From UMGS1370 sp963557065 (GTDB lineage Bacteria > Bacillota > Clostridia > Lachnospirales > Lachnospiraceae): a DNA stretch of 25,261 bases. The position numbers and the translations under genes are program-made. The notes beneath the pieces are model-generated. The model worked only from the letters and a program-made list of their open reading frames with translations, made no database searches and was not told the DNA's origin. This document shows, one piece after another, positions 15,952 to 24,177 of this stretch (position 1 is its first letter; each line of letters opens with the position of its first letter). The stretch covers positions 1-25,261 of the forward strand of contig CAUWCT010000055.1 of assembly GCA_963557065.1 (NCBI GenBank), read 5' to 3'.

Positions 15952-16002
15952 TAGTATAAATAAAATTACTGATATGACAAAGAAGCTTTTGTGCAATTTT
16001 GC

Positions 16003-16008
16003 TATAAT
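16003..16008 (+). promoter_or_regulatory. -10 of the sugar-transport operon, no -35
   Basis: A consensus TATAAT stands 32 bases before the binding-protein start, but no recognisable -35 lies 16-18 bases upstream. A promoter of this kind usually depends on an activator, which fits an AraC-type regulator transcribed divergently from 15923-15951. Confidence 0.55.
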
Positions 16009-16040
16009 AGACCTAGAAAACGCAAGGAGGTATGTGTATT

Positions 16041-17378
16041 ATGAGAAAGAAATTGTTAGCTTTAGCATTAGTTTCTGCGATGGCAGGTTCTCTGGCAGCC
16101 TGCGGCGGCTCTGGCGATACTGCAGCTACAACTGCAGCAGCTACAACTGCGGCATCGGAAGGAAGCGAGGCGCCTGCCGATACGACTGCAGCAGATGCCA
16201 AGGCTCCGTCCGGAGATGGACAGACCTTAGTATACTGGTCCATGTGGGAGTCTACAGAGCCTCAGGGACAGGCTATCCAGGAGGCAGTAGATGCGTTTAC
16301 CGCAGAGACAGGCATTAAAGTTGACTTGCAGTTTAAAGGACGTACCGGTATCCGGGAAGGTTTGCAGCCGGCATTAGACGCAGGAACCAACATTGATTTA
16401 TTTGATGAAGATATTGACAGAGTAAATGGTGTATGGGGCGATTACTTAATGGATTTGGAGGAGCTGGTAAAGGCCAATGATTACGAGGCTACCGCAAATG
16501 CAGGTCTGATGGCAGCATGCCGCGAAGTAGGCGGAGGCACTTTAAAATCCATTCCATATCAGCCAAATGTATTTGCATTCTTCTATAATCAGGCTATCTT
16601 TGATGAGGCTGGTATTACAGAAGTTCCGACTACCTGGGAAGAACTGGATGCAGCATGCCAGAAGATTAAAGATGCAGGCTATACCCCGATTACGGATGAT
16701 GATGCATATATTACCAGTTTATTCGGATATCATATGTCCAGATTAGTAGGGCAGGACCGTACAGAAGAAATCGTTAAAAACGGCGAGTGGGATGACCCGG
16801 CAGTATTAAAGACTGCAGAAGCATTTGCTGATTTTGCAGCAAAGGGATACTTCTCTGAAACAATCGCTTCCAACGTATGGCCGGCAGGTCAGAACCAGGA
16901 ACTGGCTCTTGGAACAGCAGCTATGTACTTAAATGGATCCTGGCTTCCAAATGAAGTAAAGGATATGGCCGGTGAAGACTTTAAATGGGGATGCTTCAGC
17001 TACCCGGCAGTAGAAGGCGGAGTTGACGGACCAGAAGCAGCAAACTACGGTGCACAGGTATTTGCAATCAACAAGAATTCCAAAAATGCAGAGGCTGCAT
17101 TCCAGTTGATTATGAAGATTACCAAGGGCGAATACGACAAGAAACTGGCTGAAATGTCATCAGGTATTCCAGCAGACAGCACCAACACCGAATGGCCAGC
17201 ACTGGTTCAGTGTGCAAAACCGGTTATGGACAGCTTAACAACCCGTTATGTGTGGGCAGCAGGCGCAGAAGCAAATGCGGATATGACTCCTATTATTAAG
17301 GAAAATATGCTAAAGCTGGTTGGCGGAACCATCAGTGCACAGGAATTTGTTGATGCTTTAAAGGCAGCAGGCAACTAA
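16041..17378 (+). CDS. Sugar ABC transporter solute-binding lipoprotein
   Basis: The 445-residue protein has a lipoprotein signal, MRKKLLALALVSAMAGSLAA followed by Cys 21, then a flexible Ala/Thr-rich linker to about residue 58. The mature part begins LVYWSMWESTEPQG and matches family 1 extracellular solute-binding proteins for oligosaccharides; FYNQAIFDEAGI and PTTWEELDAAC are typical. It captures sugar outside the cell and delivers it to the two permeases downstream. I prefer ATG 16041: AAGGAGGT at 16024-16031 is 9-10 bases away, whereas ATG 16032 touches that site. The sugar is unknown. Confidence 0.93.
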   Translation: MRKKLLALALVSAMAGSLAACGGSGDTAATTAAATTAASEGSEAPADTTAADAKAPSGDGQTLVYWSMWESTEPQGQAIQEAVDAFTAETGIKVDLQFKGRTGIREGLQPALDAGTNIDLFDEDIDRVNGVWGDYLMDLEELVKANDYEATANAGLMAACREVGGGTLKSIPYQPNVFAFFYNQAIFDEAGITEVPTTWEELDAACQKIKDAGYTPITDDDAYITSLFGYHMSRLVGQDRTEEIVKNGEWDDPAVLKTAEAFADFAAKGYFSETIASNVWPAGQNQELALGTAAMYLNGSWLPNEVKDMAGEDFKWGCFSYPAVEGGVDGPEAANYGAQVFAINKNSKNAEAAFQLIMKITKGEYDKKLAEMSSGIPADSTNTEWPALVQCAKPVMDSLTTRYVWAAGAEANADMTPIIKENMLKLVGGTISAQEFVDALKAAGN

Positions 17379-17394
17379 TTTGTAAAAGTTTTAT

Positions 17395-17433
17395 AGGGTG
17401 GCATCGTTTAACGCTGCCGCCCTTTTCATTTTT
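17395..17433 (+). terminator. Intra-operon hairpin after the binding-protein gene
   Basis: Bases 17395-17406 pair with 17412-17423 (12 positions, one G-U pair and one mismatch) and are followed by TTTTCATTTTT. Its place between binding protein and permease suggests partial termination or 3' protection, which gives more binding protein than permease. Confidence 0.65.
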
Positions 17434-17455
17434 AAGGTAAAGGAGGGGGAACGGT

Positions 17456-18361
17456 TTGAAGAAAAATAAAGGTATGATTATCGCGTTTCTGACACCGGCG
17501 TTATTTATGTTTGTAATGGTTTTCCTGTATCCTATCTGCCGTACCGTACTGATGAGTTTTTTTAAGATTGACGGAATTACAGACTCATTTTCAAAATGGC
17601 AGTTTACAGGACTGGAAAACTATATAAAGCTTGCCAACACCACCCTGTTTAAGCAGTCTATGCTGAATTTAGGGAAGATTTGGCTGATTGGCGGCATTAT
17701 TGTGATGTCCCTGGCTCTTTTGTTTGCAGTTATACTGACCAGCGGTATCAGGTTTAAAAGCTTTTTCAGAGCAATGATTTATCTTCCCAATGTTGTCAGC
17801 GCAGTTGCCCTGGCAACTATGTGGCTGCAGTATGTATACAGTCCGAAGTTCGGACTTCTCAAAAATGTATTTACAACACTGGGGCTGGACAGCCTGGCAA
17901 AGATTCAGTGGCTGGACAGTGAACATAAGTTTATGGCGCTGCTGCTGGCATATTGTTTTGGAATGGTAGGCTACCATATGCTGATTTTTGCCAGCGGCAT
18001 TGAGCGGATCAGTACAGATTATTATGAGGCGGCAACATTGGATGGCGCCAATAAGCTGGGGCAGTTTCGCTATATCACACTGCCTCTGTTAAAAGGTGTA
18101 TTTAAGACCAACATCACCATGTGGAGCGTTACCTCTGTAGGATTTTTTGTATGGTCTCAGCTATTCTCGACTGTTACTGCGGATACTCAGACAATTACTC
18201 CCATGGTTTACCTTTATATGCAGATCTTTGGAGCGGGCAACAGTATCACAGAGCGAAATTCCGGTTTGGGCGCTGCAGTAGGCGTAATACTGAGTGTATG
18301 TGTGGTACTTATCTTTACTATCTGCAATAGATTGTTAAAAGATGACGATTTGGAATTCTAG
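17456..18361 (+). CDS. Sugar ABC transporter permease (MalF-like)
   Basis: This 301-residue membrane protein has six hydrophobic segments and the cytoplasmic EAA loop at about residues 190-210, YYEAATLDGANKLGQF followed by RYITLP, which docks the ATPase. It pairs with the next gene to form the channel. The start is TTG, placed 5-6 bases after AAAGGAGGGGG; no ATG or GTG in frame fits that site better. It belongs to the MalF/UgpA type of carbohydrate permeases. Confidence 0.93.
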   Translation: MKKNKGMIIAFLTPALFMFVMVFLYPICRTVLMSFFKIDGITDSFSKWQFTGLENYIKLANTTLFKQSMLNLGKIWLIGGIIVMSLALLFAVILTSGIRFKSFFRAMIYLPNVVSAVALATMWLQYVYSPKFGLLKNVFTTLGLDSLAKIQWLDSEHKFMALLLAYCFGMVGYHMLIFASGIERISTDYYEAATLDGANKLGQFRYITLPLLKGVFKTNITMWSVTSVGFFVWSQLFSTVTADTQTITPMVYLYMQIFGAGNSITERNSGLGAAVGVILSVCVVLIFTICNRLLKDDDLEF

Positions 18362-18379
18362 GGAAAGGAGGAGAGAGTG

Positions 18380-19261
18380 ATGGCAAAAAAACAAGAAAAA
18401 GTATATCATGATAAAGTGAATTGGAACAAAGAATTAAAATTGGCTCCCGGTTACATCATCCTTACTCTGTGGATTTTGTTTACAATCGTATTATTAGGGT
18501 GGGTAGTAGCTGCCAGCTTTTCCACTACAAAAGAAATTTTTGCAGACAAATTATTAGAGAGCGGACTGCATTTTGAAAACTATGCAAAAGCCTGGACAAA
18601 TTCCAATGTATCCGTATTCTTTGGAAATTCTCTGATTTATGCAGCGATTTCCTGTACTCTTTTAATCCTGATTTGTGCACCGGCAGCATATGTGCTTTCC
18701 AGATTTCAGTTTGTGGCTAACAAAGTGATTCAGACCAGTTTCGTTTCTGCAATGGGCGTTCCAGTAGTTATGATTGTGCTTCCGCTGTTTGGTCTGGTTG
18801 CAGGCATGGATCTGCTGAACTATGAAATACCCAACCGTCTGGTATTGATTTTCTTATATGTAGGTATTAATGTACCGTATAGCACTATTTTCCTGCTGAC
18901 CTTCTTTGCAAATATTTCCAGAGCATTTGAGGAAGCAGCCGCCATTGACGGCTGTCCGCCAACCAAGACATTCTGGAAGATTATGCTTCCTATGGCTCAG
19001 CCAGGCATTATTACGGTTACGATTTTTAACTTTATCAATGTGTGGAATGAATATTTTATCTCCTTGATTTTTGGAAACTCGGATCGGATTCGCCCTGTGG
19101 CTGTAGGTCTGTACTCTATGATCAACTCAATGAAGTACACAGGAGACTGGGCCGGCATGTTTGCGGCAGTTATTATCGTATTTCTGCCAACCTTTATCTT
19201 GTACATCTTCTTGTCTGAAAAGATTATCGCAGGCGTTACTGGAGGCGGCGTGAAAGGCTGA
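18380..19261 (+). CDS. Sugar ABC transporter permease (MalG-like)
   Basis: The 293-residue membrane protein has six hydrophobic segments and an EAA loop, FEEAAAIDGCPPTKTFW followed by KIMLP. It is of the MalG/UgpE type and partners the preceding permease. AAGGAGG stands about 8 bases before ATG 18380; GTG 18377 directly before it is a less likely start. The operon ends here without an ATPase gene, so the transporter probably shares an ATPase encoded elsewhere, as MsmX does for many sugar importers in Firmicutes (inference). Confidence 0.93.
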   Translation: MAKKQEKVYHDKVNWNKELKLAPGYIILTLWILFTIVLLGWVVAASFSTTKEIFADKLLESGLHFENYAKAWTNSNVSVFFGNSLIYAAISCTLLILICAPAAYVLSRFQFVANKVIQTSFVSAMGVPVVMIVLPLFGLVAGMDLLNYEIPNRLVLIFLYVGINVPYSTIFLLTFFANISRAFEEAAAIDGCPPTKTFWKIMLPMAQPGIITVTIFNFINVWNEYFISLIFGNSDRIRPVAVGLYSMINSMKYTGDWAGMFAAVIIVFLPTFILYIFLSEKIIAGVTGGGVKG

Positions 19262-19294
19262 TGTATCTGGTTTGGGAAAGTTAATAAGCATAAA

Positions 19295-19328
19295 AAGAGG
19301 CTGACAGACGAGGGGCTGTCAGCCTCTT
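19295..19328. terminator. Hairpin between transport operon and tRNA genes
   Basis: AAGAGGCTGACAG (19295-19307) pairs perfectly with CTGTCAGCCTCTT (19316-19328). The T-run is on the minus-strand side (TTTTTA), so it is a better terminator for leftward tRNA transcripts; it may also protect or end the rightward transport mRNA. Confidence 0.75.
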
Positions 19329-19437
19329 GACCTTGTGACAGTGTATATTCCAGGATGTCTGAGTTCCTTTGGATACATGGATATGTAGTGGTTCAGCGTT
19401 TTCATTTGAATGGAATTACTGTAAAGAGGAGAAAAAC

Positions 19438-19466
19438 AAAAAAGCCTTGAAAAATCAAGGCTTTTT
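19438..19466. terminator. tRNA operon terminator
   Basis: GCCTTGA (19444-19450) pairs with TCAAGGC (19455-19461), with a four-A loop and A/T runs on both sides. It lies 3 bases beyond the 3' end of tRNA-Met. No gene is seen between 19329 and 19437. Confidence 0.85.
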
Positions 19467-19468
19467 AG

Positions 19469-19542
19469 TAGCGGAAGGGAGATTCGAACTCTCGACACCA
19501 CGGGTATGAACCGTGTGCTCTGGCCAACTGAGCTATTCCGCC
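19469..19542 (-). tRNA. tRNA-Met (CAU), elongator
   Basis: Minus-strand cloverleaf of 74 bases. The acceptor GGCGGAA pairs with TTCCGCT (first pair G-U), the D arm has AGCTCAGTTGG, and the anticodon stem CACGG/CCGTG closes loop TTCATAC, giving CAU. The T arm contains GTTCGAATC. The three G-C pairs of initiator tRNA are absent from the anticodon stem, so it is an elongator; an Ile tRNA with modified CAU is a remote alternative. CCA is not encoded. Confidence 0.92.
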
Positions 19543-19549
19543 ATGATGA

Positions 19550-19622
19550 TGGGGCCTACAGGGCTCGAACCTGTGACCCTCTGCTTGTAAGGCAGATGCT
19601 CTCCCAGCTGAGCTAAGACCCC
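19550..19622 (-). tRNA. tRNA-Val (UAC)
   Basis: Minus-strand cloverleaf of 73 bases. The acceptor GGGGTCT pairs with AGGCCCC, the D arm is AGCTCAGCTGGGAGAGC, the anticodon loop TTACAAG gives UAC, and the T arm has GGTTCGAGCC. The D and anticodon arms match known Firmicute tRNA-Val. It lies 7 bases before tRNA-Met in the same transcript. CCA is not encoded. Confidence 0.95.
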
Positions 19623-19654
19623 ATATCGTATCGCTTACTTGCGACTGCTTGGAT

Positions 19655-19683
19655 AGTATAATCCATATTGTCCCAATTGTCAA
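19655..19683 (-). promoter_or_regulatory. tRNA operon promoter
   Basis: On the minus strand consensus TTGACA (19683-19678) and TATACT (19660-19655) are exactly 17 bases apart, 33 bases before tRNA-Val. A strong promoter, as expected for tRNA genes. Confidence 0.85.
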
Positions 19684-19804
19684 TACTTTTTCTACAATTT
19701 TTTTAAAAGATATTATTTTGTTTGGTTTAACATGAGAAAAGGCCATTTTTTAAAGAAATCCAGCTGGATAATTTATGAATCTTTTATTATTTTTCACTTT
19801 GATC

Positions 19805-19948
19805 TATGGTATAATAACTCCAAAATGCAGCTGTGCTGTGCACATCTGCCGCTGCCTTTGGCAGCTAAAACAGTTTGTCGCTACCATATCAGGTGAAAAT
19901 AAATGTCTGCTTCGCAGCCACTTGTTTTCCTGCTGATATGGTATAATA
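19805..19948. repeat. Structured segment flanked by 12-base direct repeats
   Basis: TATGGTATAATA occurs at 19805-19816 and again at 19937-19948. Between them are a 6-bp hairpin (19851-19856 with 19860-19865) and a long imperfect hairpin whose outer 11 bp are perfect (19882-19892 with 19933-19943) and whose inner stem ends in CTGC-TTC-GCAG (19907-19917). Each direct repeat contains an extended -10 (TGG-TATAAT), so either or both may be promoters for the lipid kinase gene. No gene is seen in 19684-20032. Confidence 0.5.
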
Positions 19949-20032
19949 TGAACACTTGACGAGGTATTTCACGAGTCTAGTGAGATAGGAACATTTAATG
20001 TACTCCAGATTTATGATAACAGGAGGTTTTCC

Positions 20033-20959
20033 ATGCATTATTTCATTGTGAACCCCCAGTCCAAGGGCGGAAAGGGAGAAAAAATATGGGGGAAACTGGA
20101 AAAACTGCTGAATGACTGGCAGATTGATTATAAATGTTATAAGACAGAAAAACCTGGGGATGCTAAAATCTTTGCAAGAGAACTTACAGAGGGGATAAAA
20201 GAGCCCAGAATTATTGTGGCAGTGGGGGGAGACGGAACTGTAAATGAGATTCTGGATGGTCTGTGCTTCTGCGGTCCTATTACATTTGGCTATATTCCCA
20301 CAGGATCCGGCAATGATTTGGCCAGAAGTCTCCGTCTTTCCAAAAATCCGAAGAAATGTTTAAAAAAGATTCTTCATCCCAAATACCACAGACAATTAGA
20401 TTACGGAGTGGTTTCTTACGGGGAGGACATTATTGATCACAGACGGTTTTGCGTCAGCGCCGGGATTGGGATGGATGCAGCGGTCTGCCACAATGTACTG
20501 TATTCCAGAAGCAGAAAGATTCTCAACAGATTCCATGCAGGGCGTCTGGTCTATGTGCTGCTGGGAATCAGGCAGTTGATTTTAGCAAAGCCGTCAAAAG
20601 GGTATCTGGTGCTGGATGGAGTCAAAAAAGTAGAATTTAATCATATTTATTTTATATCCTCTCATATCCATCCATATGAGGGTGGCGGATTTAAGTTTGC
20701 ACCAAAAGCGGATCCGTCAGACGGTGTTTTGACCATTAGTGTGGCAAGCTGCAAAGAGAAAAAGAATCTGGTTCCTCTTCTGATTTCAGCGTATTTGGGA
20801 CAAAAGAAATCCAAAAGGTCTCTGCGCACCTATGAGTGCCGGGAAGCCAGAATCCATGTAGACCGGCCGATGGCAGTCCATGTGGACGGGGAAAGCTGTC
20901 TGTGCCAGGATGATTTGCAGATTCAGTGTATTGAGAAAAAATTAAGGGTAATTGTGTAG
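20033..20959 (+). CDS. Diacylglycerol kinase-family lipid kinase
   Basis: The 308-residue cytosolic or membrane-associated kinase has the DAGK catalytic domain: NPQSKGGKG at residues 7-15, the ATP-binding VAVGGDGTVNE at 62-72 and PTGSGNDLAR at 89-98. The C-terminal beta-rich domain has DGVLTISV and ends with HVDGE. These enzymes (DgkB/YegS type) phosphorylate diacylglycerol and return it to phospholipid synthesis; YegS acts on phosphatidylglycerol, so the lipid is not certain. AGGAGGT precedes the ATG. ispF follows after 15 bases. Confidence 0.92.
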   Translation: MHYFIVNPQSKGGKGEKIWGKLEKLLNDWQIDYKCYKTEKPGDAKIFARELTEGIKEPRIIVAVGGDGTVNEILDGLCFCGPITFGYIPTGSGNDLARSLRLSKNPKKCLKKILHPKYHRQLDYGVVSYGEDIIDHRRFCVSAGIGMDAAVCHNVLYSRSRKILNRFHAGRLVYVLLGIRQLILAKPSKGYLVLDGVKKVEFNHIYFISSHIHPYEGGGFKFAPKADPSDGVLTISVASCKEKKNLVPLLISAYLGQKKSKRSLRTYECREARIHVDRPMAVHVDGESCLCQDDLQIQCIEKKLRVIV

Positions 20960-20974
20960 AGAAAGGAACAGGAA

Positions 20975-21520
20975 ATGAGAATTGGACAGGGATATGATGT
21001 GCATAAATTAATAGAAGGCCGGGATTTGATTCTGGGCGGAGTGAAGATTCCATATGAAAAAGGACTTTTGGGACATTCTGATGCAGATGTTTTGGTTCAT
21101 GCCATTATGGATGCACTTTTAGGGGCGGCTGCGCTGGGAGATATCGGTCAGCATTTTCCGGATACAGATTTAAAATACAAAGGGATTTCCAGCATTGAAC
21201 TGTTAAAGCACGTAGGCGAACTCTTAGATGAACATCACTATATTATTGAAAATATTGACGCTACTATCATCTGCCAGAAACCCAAACTGGCACAGTACCG
21301 TCCTCAGATGGCAGCCAATATTGCAGACGCCCTTCACTTAAATGTGAGCCAGGTCAGTGTGAAAGCGACTACAGAAGAGGGGCTGGGATTTACCGGCAGC
21401 GGGGAGGGGATTTCTTCTCAGGCAATTACCTTATTGACGGAAGTGGCAAACTACTGTTATGATGATACCGTAATGCAGCAGAAAGCCGGCTGCGGCGGCT
21501 GTCCGGGCTGCCGTAATTGA
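20975..21520 (+). CDS. ispF: 2-C-methyl-D-erythritol 2,4-cyclodiphosphate synthase with Cys-rich tail
   Basis: IspF forms the cyclic diphosphate in the MEP isoprenoid pathway. Metal ligands are visible as GYDVHKL (Asp 8, His 10) and GHSDADVLVHA (His 42), and the C-terminal core has ATTEEGLGFTGSGEGI. Typical IspF is about 158 residues; this one is 181. The extra tail (about 159-181) holds Cys 161, 173, 176 and 179 within CGGCPGC, a possible metal site. GAAAGGAAC precedes the ATG. It is cotranscribed with the lipid kinase and probably cysS. Confidence 0.95.
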   Translation: MRIGQGYDVHKLIEGRDLILGGVKIPYEKGLLGHSDADVLVHAIMDALLGAAALGDIGQHFPDTDLKYKGISSIELLKHVGELLDEHHYIIENIDATIICQKPKLAQYRPQMAANIADALHLNVSQVSVKATTEEGLGFTGSGEGISSQAITLLTEVANYCYDDTVMQQKAGCGGCPGCRN

Positions 21521-21571
21521 TGAAGATTTATCCCTGTATGAGAATAATAGAGTGGGAGGATAACAAGCAGT

Positions 21572-22981
21572 ATGAAAATTTTTAATACATTAACCAGACA
21601 AAAAGAGGAATTTGTCCCGTTAGAGCCAGGAAAGGTAAAAATGTATGTCTGCGGTCCTACGGTTTACAATTTTATTCACATTGGAAATGCGCGTCCTATG
21701 ATTGTGTTTGATACGGTTCGCCGTTACTTTGAATATAAAGGATATGAAGTGAATTTTGTGTCCAATTTTACGGATGTGGATGACAAGATTATCAAAAAGG
21801 CTATTGAGGAAGGGACAGATGCACAGACCATTTCCGAGCGCTATATTAAAGAGTGCAAAAAGGACATGGCTGCAATGAATGTAAAAGAGGCGACGGTTCA
21901 TCCTCTGGCAACGCAGGAAATCTGTGGAATGCTGGATATGATCCAGACATTAATTGACAAGGGACATGCGTATGCGGCAGAGGATGGCACTGTCTATTTC
22001 CGTACCAAGTCATTTAAAGACTATGGCAAATTGTCCCATAAGAATCTGGAAGATTTGCAGTCAGGATTTCGGGAGATTAAAGTGACCGGTGAAGAGGGGA
22101 AAGAAGATCCGTCTGACTTTGTTTTGTGGAAACCGAAAAAAGAGGGAGAACCTTTCTGGGAATCTCCATGGTGCAAGGGGCGTCCGGGCTGGCATATTGA
22201 GTGCTCTGTTATGTCCAAAAAGTATTTAGGCGATCAGATTGATATTCATGCTGGCGGAGAGGATTTGATTTTCCCACACCATGAAAATGAGATTGCCCAG
22301 AGTGAAGCCGCTAACGGGAAACCCTTTGCGGCTTATTGGATGCACAATGCGTTTTTAAACATTGATAATAAAAAAATGTCCAAATCTCTGGGGAATTTCT
22401 TTACAGTGCGGGAAATCAGTGAAAAGTATGATCTTCAGGTGCTGAGGTTCTTTATGCTGAGTGCACATTACAGAAGTCCGTTAAATTTCAGCGCGGATCT
22501 GATGGAGGCGTCGAAAAACGGTCTGGATCGCATTTTGACCTGTATGGAAAAATTGCAGGAGTTGGAGACAAAAACAGAAGAAAGAGAACTGTCTTTGGCA
22601 GAGCAGGAAACACTTAAGGCTATGAAAACGCTGACAGTCAAGTATGAGGCAGCTATGGAAGACGATTTCAATACTGCCGATGCGATTGCAGCTCTGTTTG
22701 AGATGGTAAAACTGGCTAATACTCATGCAGGAGAGGACAGCAGCAGGAAGTTGGTTTCCTCTTTCAGAGCTGAAATAGACGGACTCTGCAGTGTTTTGGG
22801 CATTCTTACAGAAAAGAAAGAGGAGGTTCTGGACAGTCAGGTAGAAGAGATGATCGCTGCCCGTCAGCAGGCCAGAAAAGACAAAAATTTTGCCCTGGCA
22901 GATGAGATTCGCGGGAAACTGCTGGAAATGGGCATTATCTTAGAAGATACCAGAGAGGGTGTAAAATGGAAGAGGGCGTAA
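21572..22981 (+). CDS. cysS: Cysteinyl-tRNA synthetase
   Basis: The 469-residue class I enzyme charges tRNA-Cys. It shows the zinc and active-site Cys 27 in KMYVCGPTVY, the HIGN signature at 36-39, the zinc-binding segments GWHIECSVM and GGEDLIFPHHENE, and KMSKS at 268-272. The C-terminal anticodon-binding part follows and ends near the usual length. GGGAGG precedes the ATG by about 12 bases. The last 16 bases overlap the start of mrnC, in a cysS-mrnC-rlmB order common in Firmicutes. Confidence 0.97.
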   Translation: MKIFNTLTRQKEEFVPLEPGKVKMYVCGPTVYNFIHIGNARPMIVFDTVRRYFEYKGYEVNFVSNFTDVDDKIIKKAIEEGTDAQTISERYIKECKKDMAAMNVKEATVHPLATQEICGMLDMIQTLIDKGHAYAAEDGTVYFRTKSFKDYGKLSHKNLEDLQSGFREIKVTGEEGKEDPSDFVLWKPKKEGEPFWESPWCKGRPGWHIECSVMSKKYLGDQIDIHAGGEDLIFPHHENEIAQSEAANGKPFAAYWMHNAFLNIDNKKMSKSLGNFFTVREISEKYDLQVLRFFMLSAHYRSPLNFSADLMEASKNGLDRILTCMEKLQELETKTEERELSLAEQETLKAMKTLTVKYEAAMEDDFNTADAIAALFEMVKLANTHAGEDSSRKLVSSFRAEIDGLCSVLGILTEKKEEVLDSQVEEMIAARQQARKDKNFALADEIRGKLLEMGIILEDTREGVKWKRA

Positions 22982-23406
22982 ATTTTCTTACATTTTATAA
23001 AGAGATATTCAGACTAAAGCAGGCGGATGCGGGAACGTATTCGCCTCTGGTTCTTGCCTATATTGGAGATGCAGTGTATGAATTGATGATTCGGACCAAG
23101 ATCGTCAATGACGGCAATATGCAGGTTAATAAGCTGCACAGGAAAAGTTCGAGTCTGGTAAAGGCAAAAACCCAGGCTGATTTGATAAAGGTGCTGAAAC
23201 CGTATTTGACAGAAGAGGAAACAGCGGTTTTTAAGCGGGGCCGCAACGCCAAGTCTGCAACAGTAGCCAAAAATGCTGATATGACGGATTACCGCATGGC
23301 GACAGGATTTGAAGCGCTTATTGGCTGGCTGTTTCTTTCAGAGCGTTTTGAGAGAATGACAGAACTTACGGTCATTGGGTTAAAGGAGATTGGAGAATTA
23401 CCATGA
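22966..23406 (+). CDS. mrnC: Mini-ribonuclease III
   Basis: The 146-residue protein is a stand-alone RNase III catalytic domain with no double-stranded RNA-binding domain. LAYIGDAVYELMIR carries the catalytic acidic pair (Asp 35, Glu 39), and GFEALIGWLFL is the second conserved part. Mini-III matures 23S rRNA ends in Bacillus. It overlaps cysS by 16 bases and rlmB by 4 (ATGA), so translation is probably coupled; two rRNA-maturation enzymes thus sit side by side. Confidence 0.94.
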   Translation: MEEGVNFLTFYKEIFRLKQADAGTYSPLVLAYIGDAVYELMIRTKIVNDGNMQVNKLHRKSSSLVKAKTQADLIKVLKPYLTEEETAVFKRGRNAKSATVAKNADMTDYRMATGFEALIGWLFLSERFERMTELTVIGLKEIGELP

Positions 23407-24149
23407 GATATGAGGAATTGACGATAGAAGGCCGCAATGCGGTGATGGAGGCATTTCGGTCCGGCAGAACGATTGACAAGCTGTTTGTGCTGGACGGATG
23501 TCAGGATGGCCCGGTGCGTTCCATTACCAGAGAAGCAAGAAAGCACGATACCATTATTACGTATGTGCAAAAAGAGCGGCTGGATCAGATGTCAGAGACT
23601 GGCAAACACCAGGGTGTGATTGCTTATGCAGCAGCTTATGAATACGCCCAGGTGGAGGATATGCTGAAACTGGCAGAGGAAAAAGGCGAGCCGCCGTTTC
23701 TGTTTGTATTGGATGGCATAGAAGATCCCCATAATCTGGGGGCCATTATCCGTACTGCAAACCTGGCAGGCGCCCATGGCGTGATTATTCCAAAACGTCG
23801 GGCAGTGGGACTGACTGCAACCGTTGCCAAAACTTCTGCTGGGGCTTTAAACTATACTCCGGTAGCCAAGGTGACCAATCTGGCAGCTGCTATGGAAGAA
23901 CTGAAAAAACAGGGGCTTTGGTTTGTATGTGCGGACATGGGCGGAGAGAGTATGTATCGTCTCAATTTGAAAGGTCCCATTGGACTGGTGATTGGCAATG
24001 AAGGCGAGGGAGTGGGGAAACTGGTAAAAGAAACCTGTGATATGGTGGCATCCATTCCCATGAAAGGAGATATTGACTCTTTAAATGCTTCTGTAGCAGC
24101 AGGAGTGCTGGCCTATGAGATTGTCCGCCAAAGGCTGGATGCAAAATAA
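23403..24149 (+). CDS. rlmB: 23S rRNA (guanosine-2'-O)-methyltransferase, TrmH/SpoU family
   Basis: The 248-residue protein has an N-terminal substrate-binding domain starting RYEELTIEGRNAVMEAF and a C-terminal knotted SPOUT domain with the three motifs: LDGIEDPHNLGAIIRTA, IGLVIGNEGEGVGKLV and DIDSLNASVAAGVLAYE. By family and by its place after Mini-III it is RlmB, which methylates G2251 of 23S rRNA. Close paralogues act on other rRNA or tRNA sites, so the exact target is inferred. Its ATG overlaps the mrnC stop. Confidence 0.93.
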   Translation: MRYEELTIEGRNAVMEAFRSGRTIDKLFVLDGCQDGPVRSITREARKHDTIITYVQKERLDQMSETGKHQGVIAYAAAYEYAQVEDMLKLAEEKGEPPFLFVLDGIEDPHNLGAIIRTANLAGAHGVIIPKRRAVGLTATVAKTSAGALNYTPVAKVTNLAAAMEELKKQGLWFVCADMGGESMYRLNLKGPIGLVIGNEGEGVGKLVKETCDMVASIPMKGDIDSLNASVAAGVLAYEIVRQRLDAK

Positions 24150-24177
24150 TCAAAGAATCAGGATGTATAACAAATAC

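Noticed and set aside
19469..19622. tRNA genes as an integration site for a mobile element
   Set aside because: No integrase, no duplicated tRNA 3' end and no change of gene type nearby.
19465..19746. 93-residue minus-strand open frame over the tRNA region
   Set aside because: Its translation contains the strings usual for translated tRNA genes (IAQLARAHGS, SAGRASALQAEGHRFEPCRP); it is the two tRNAs read as protein.
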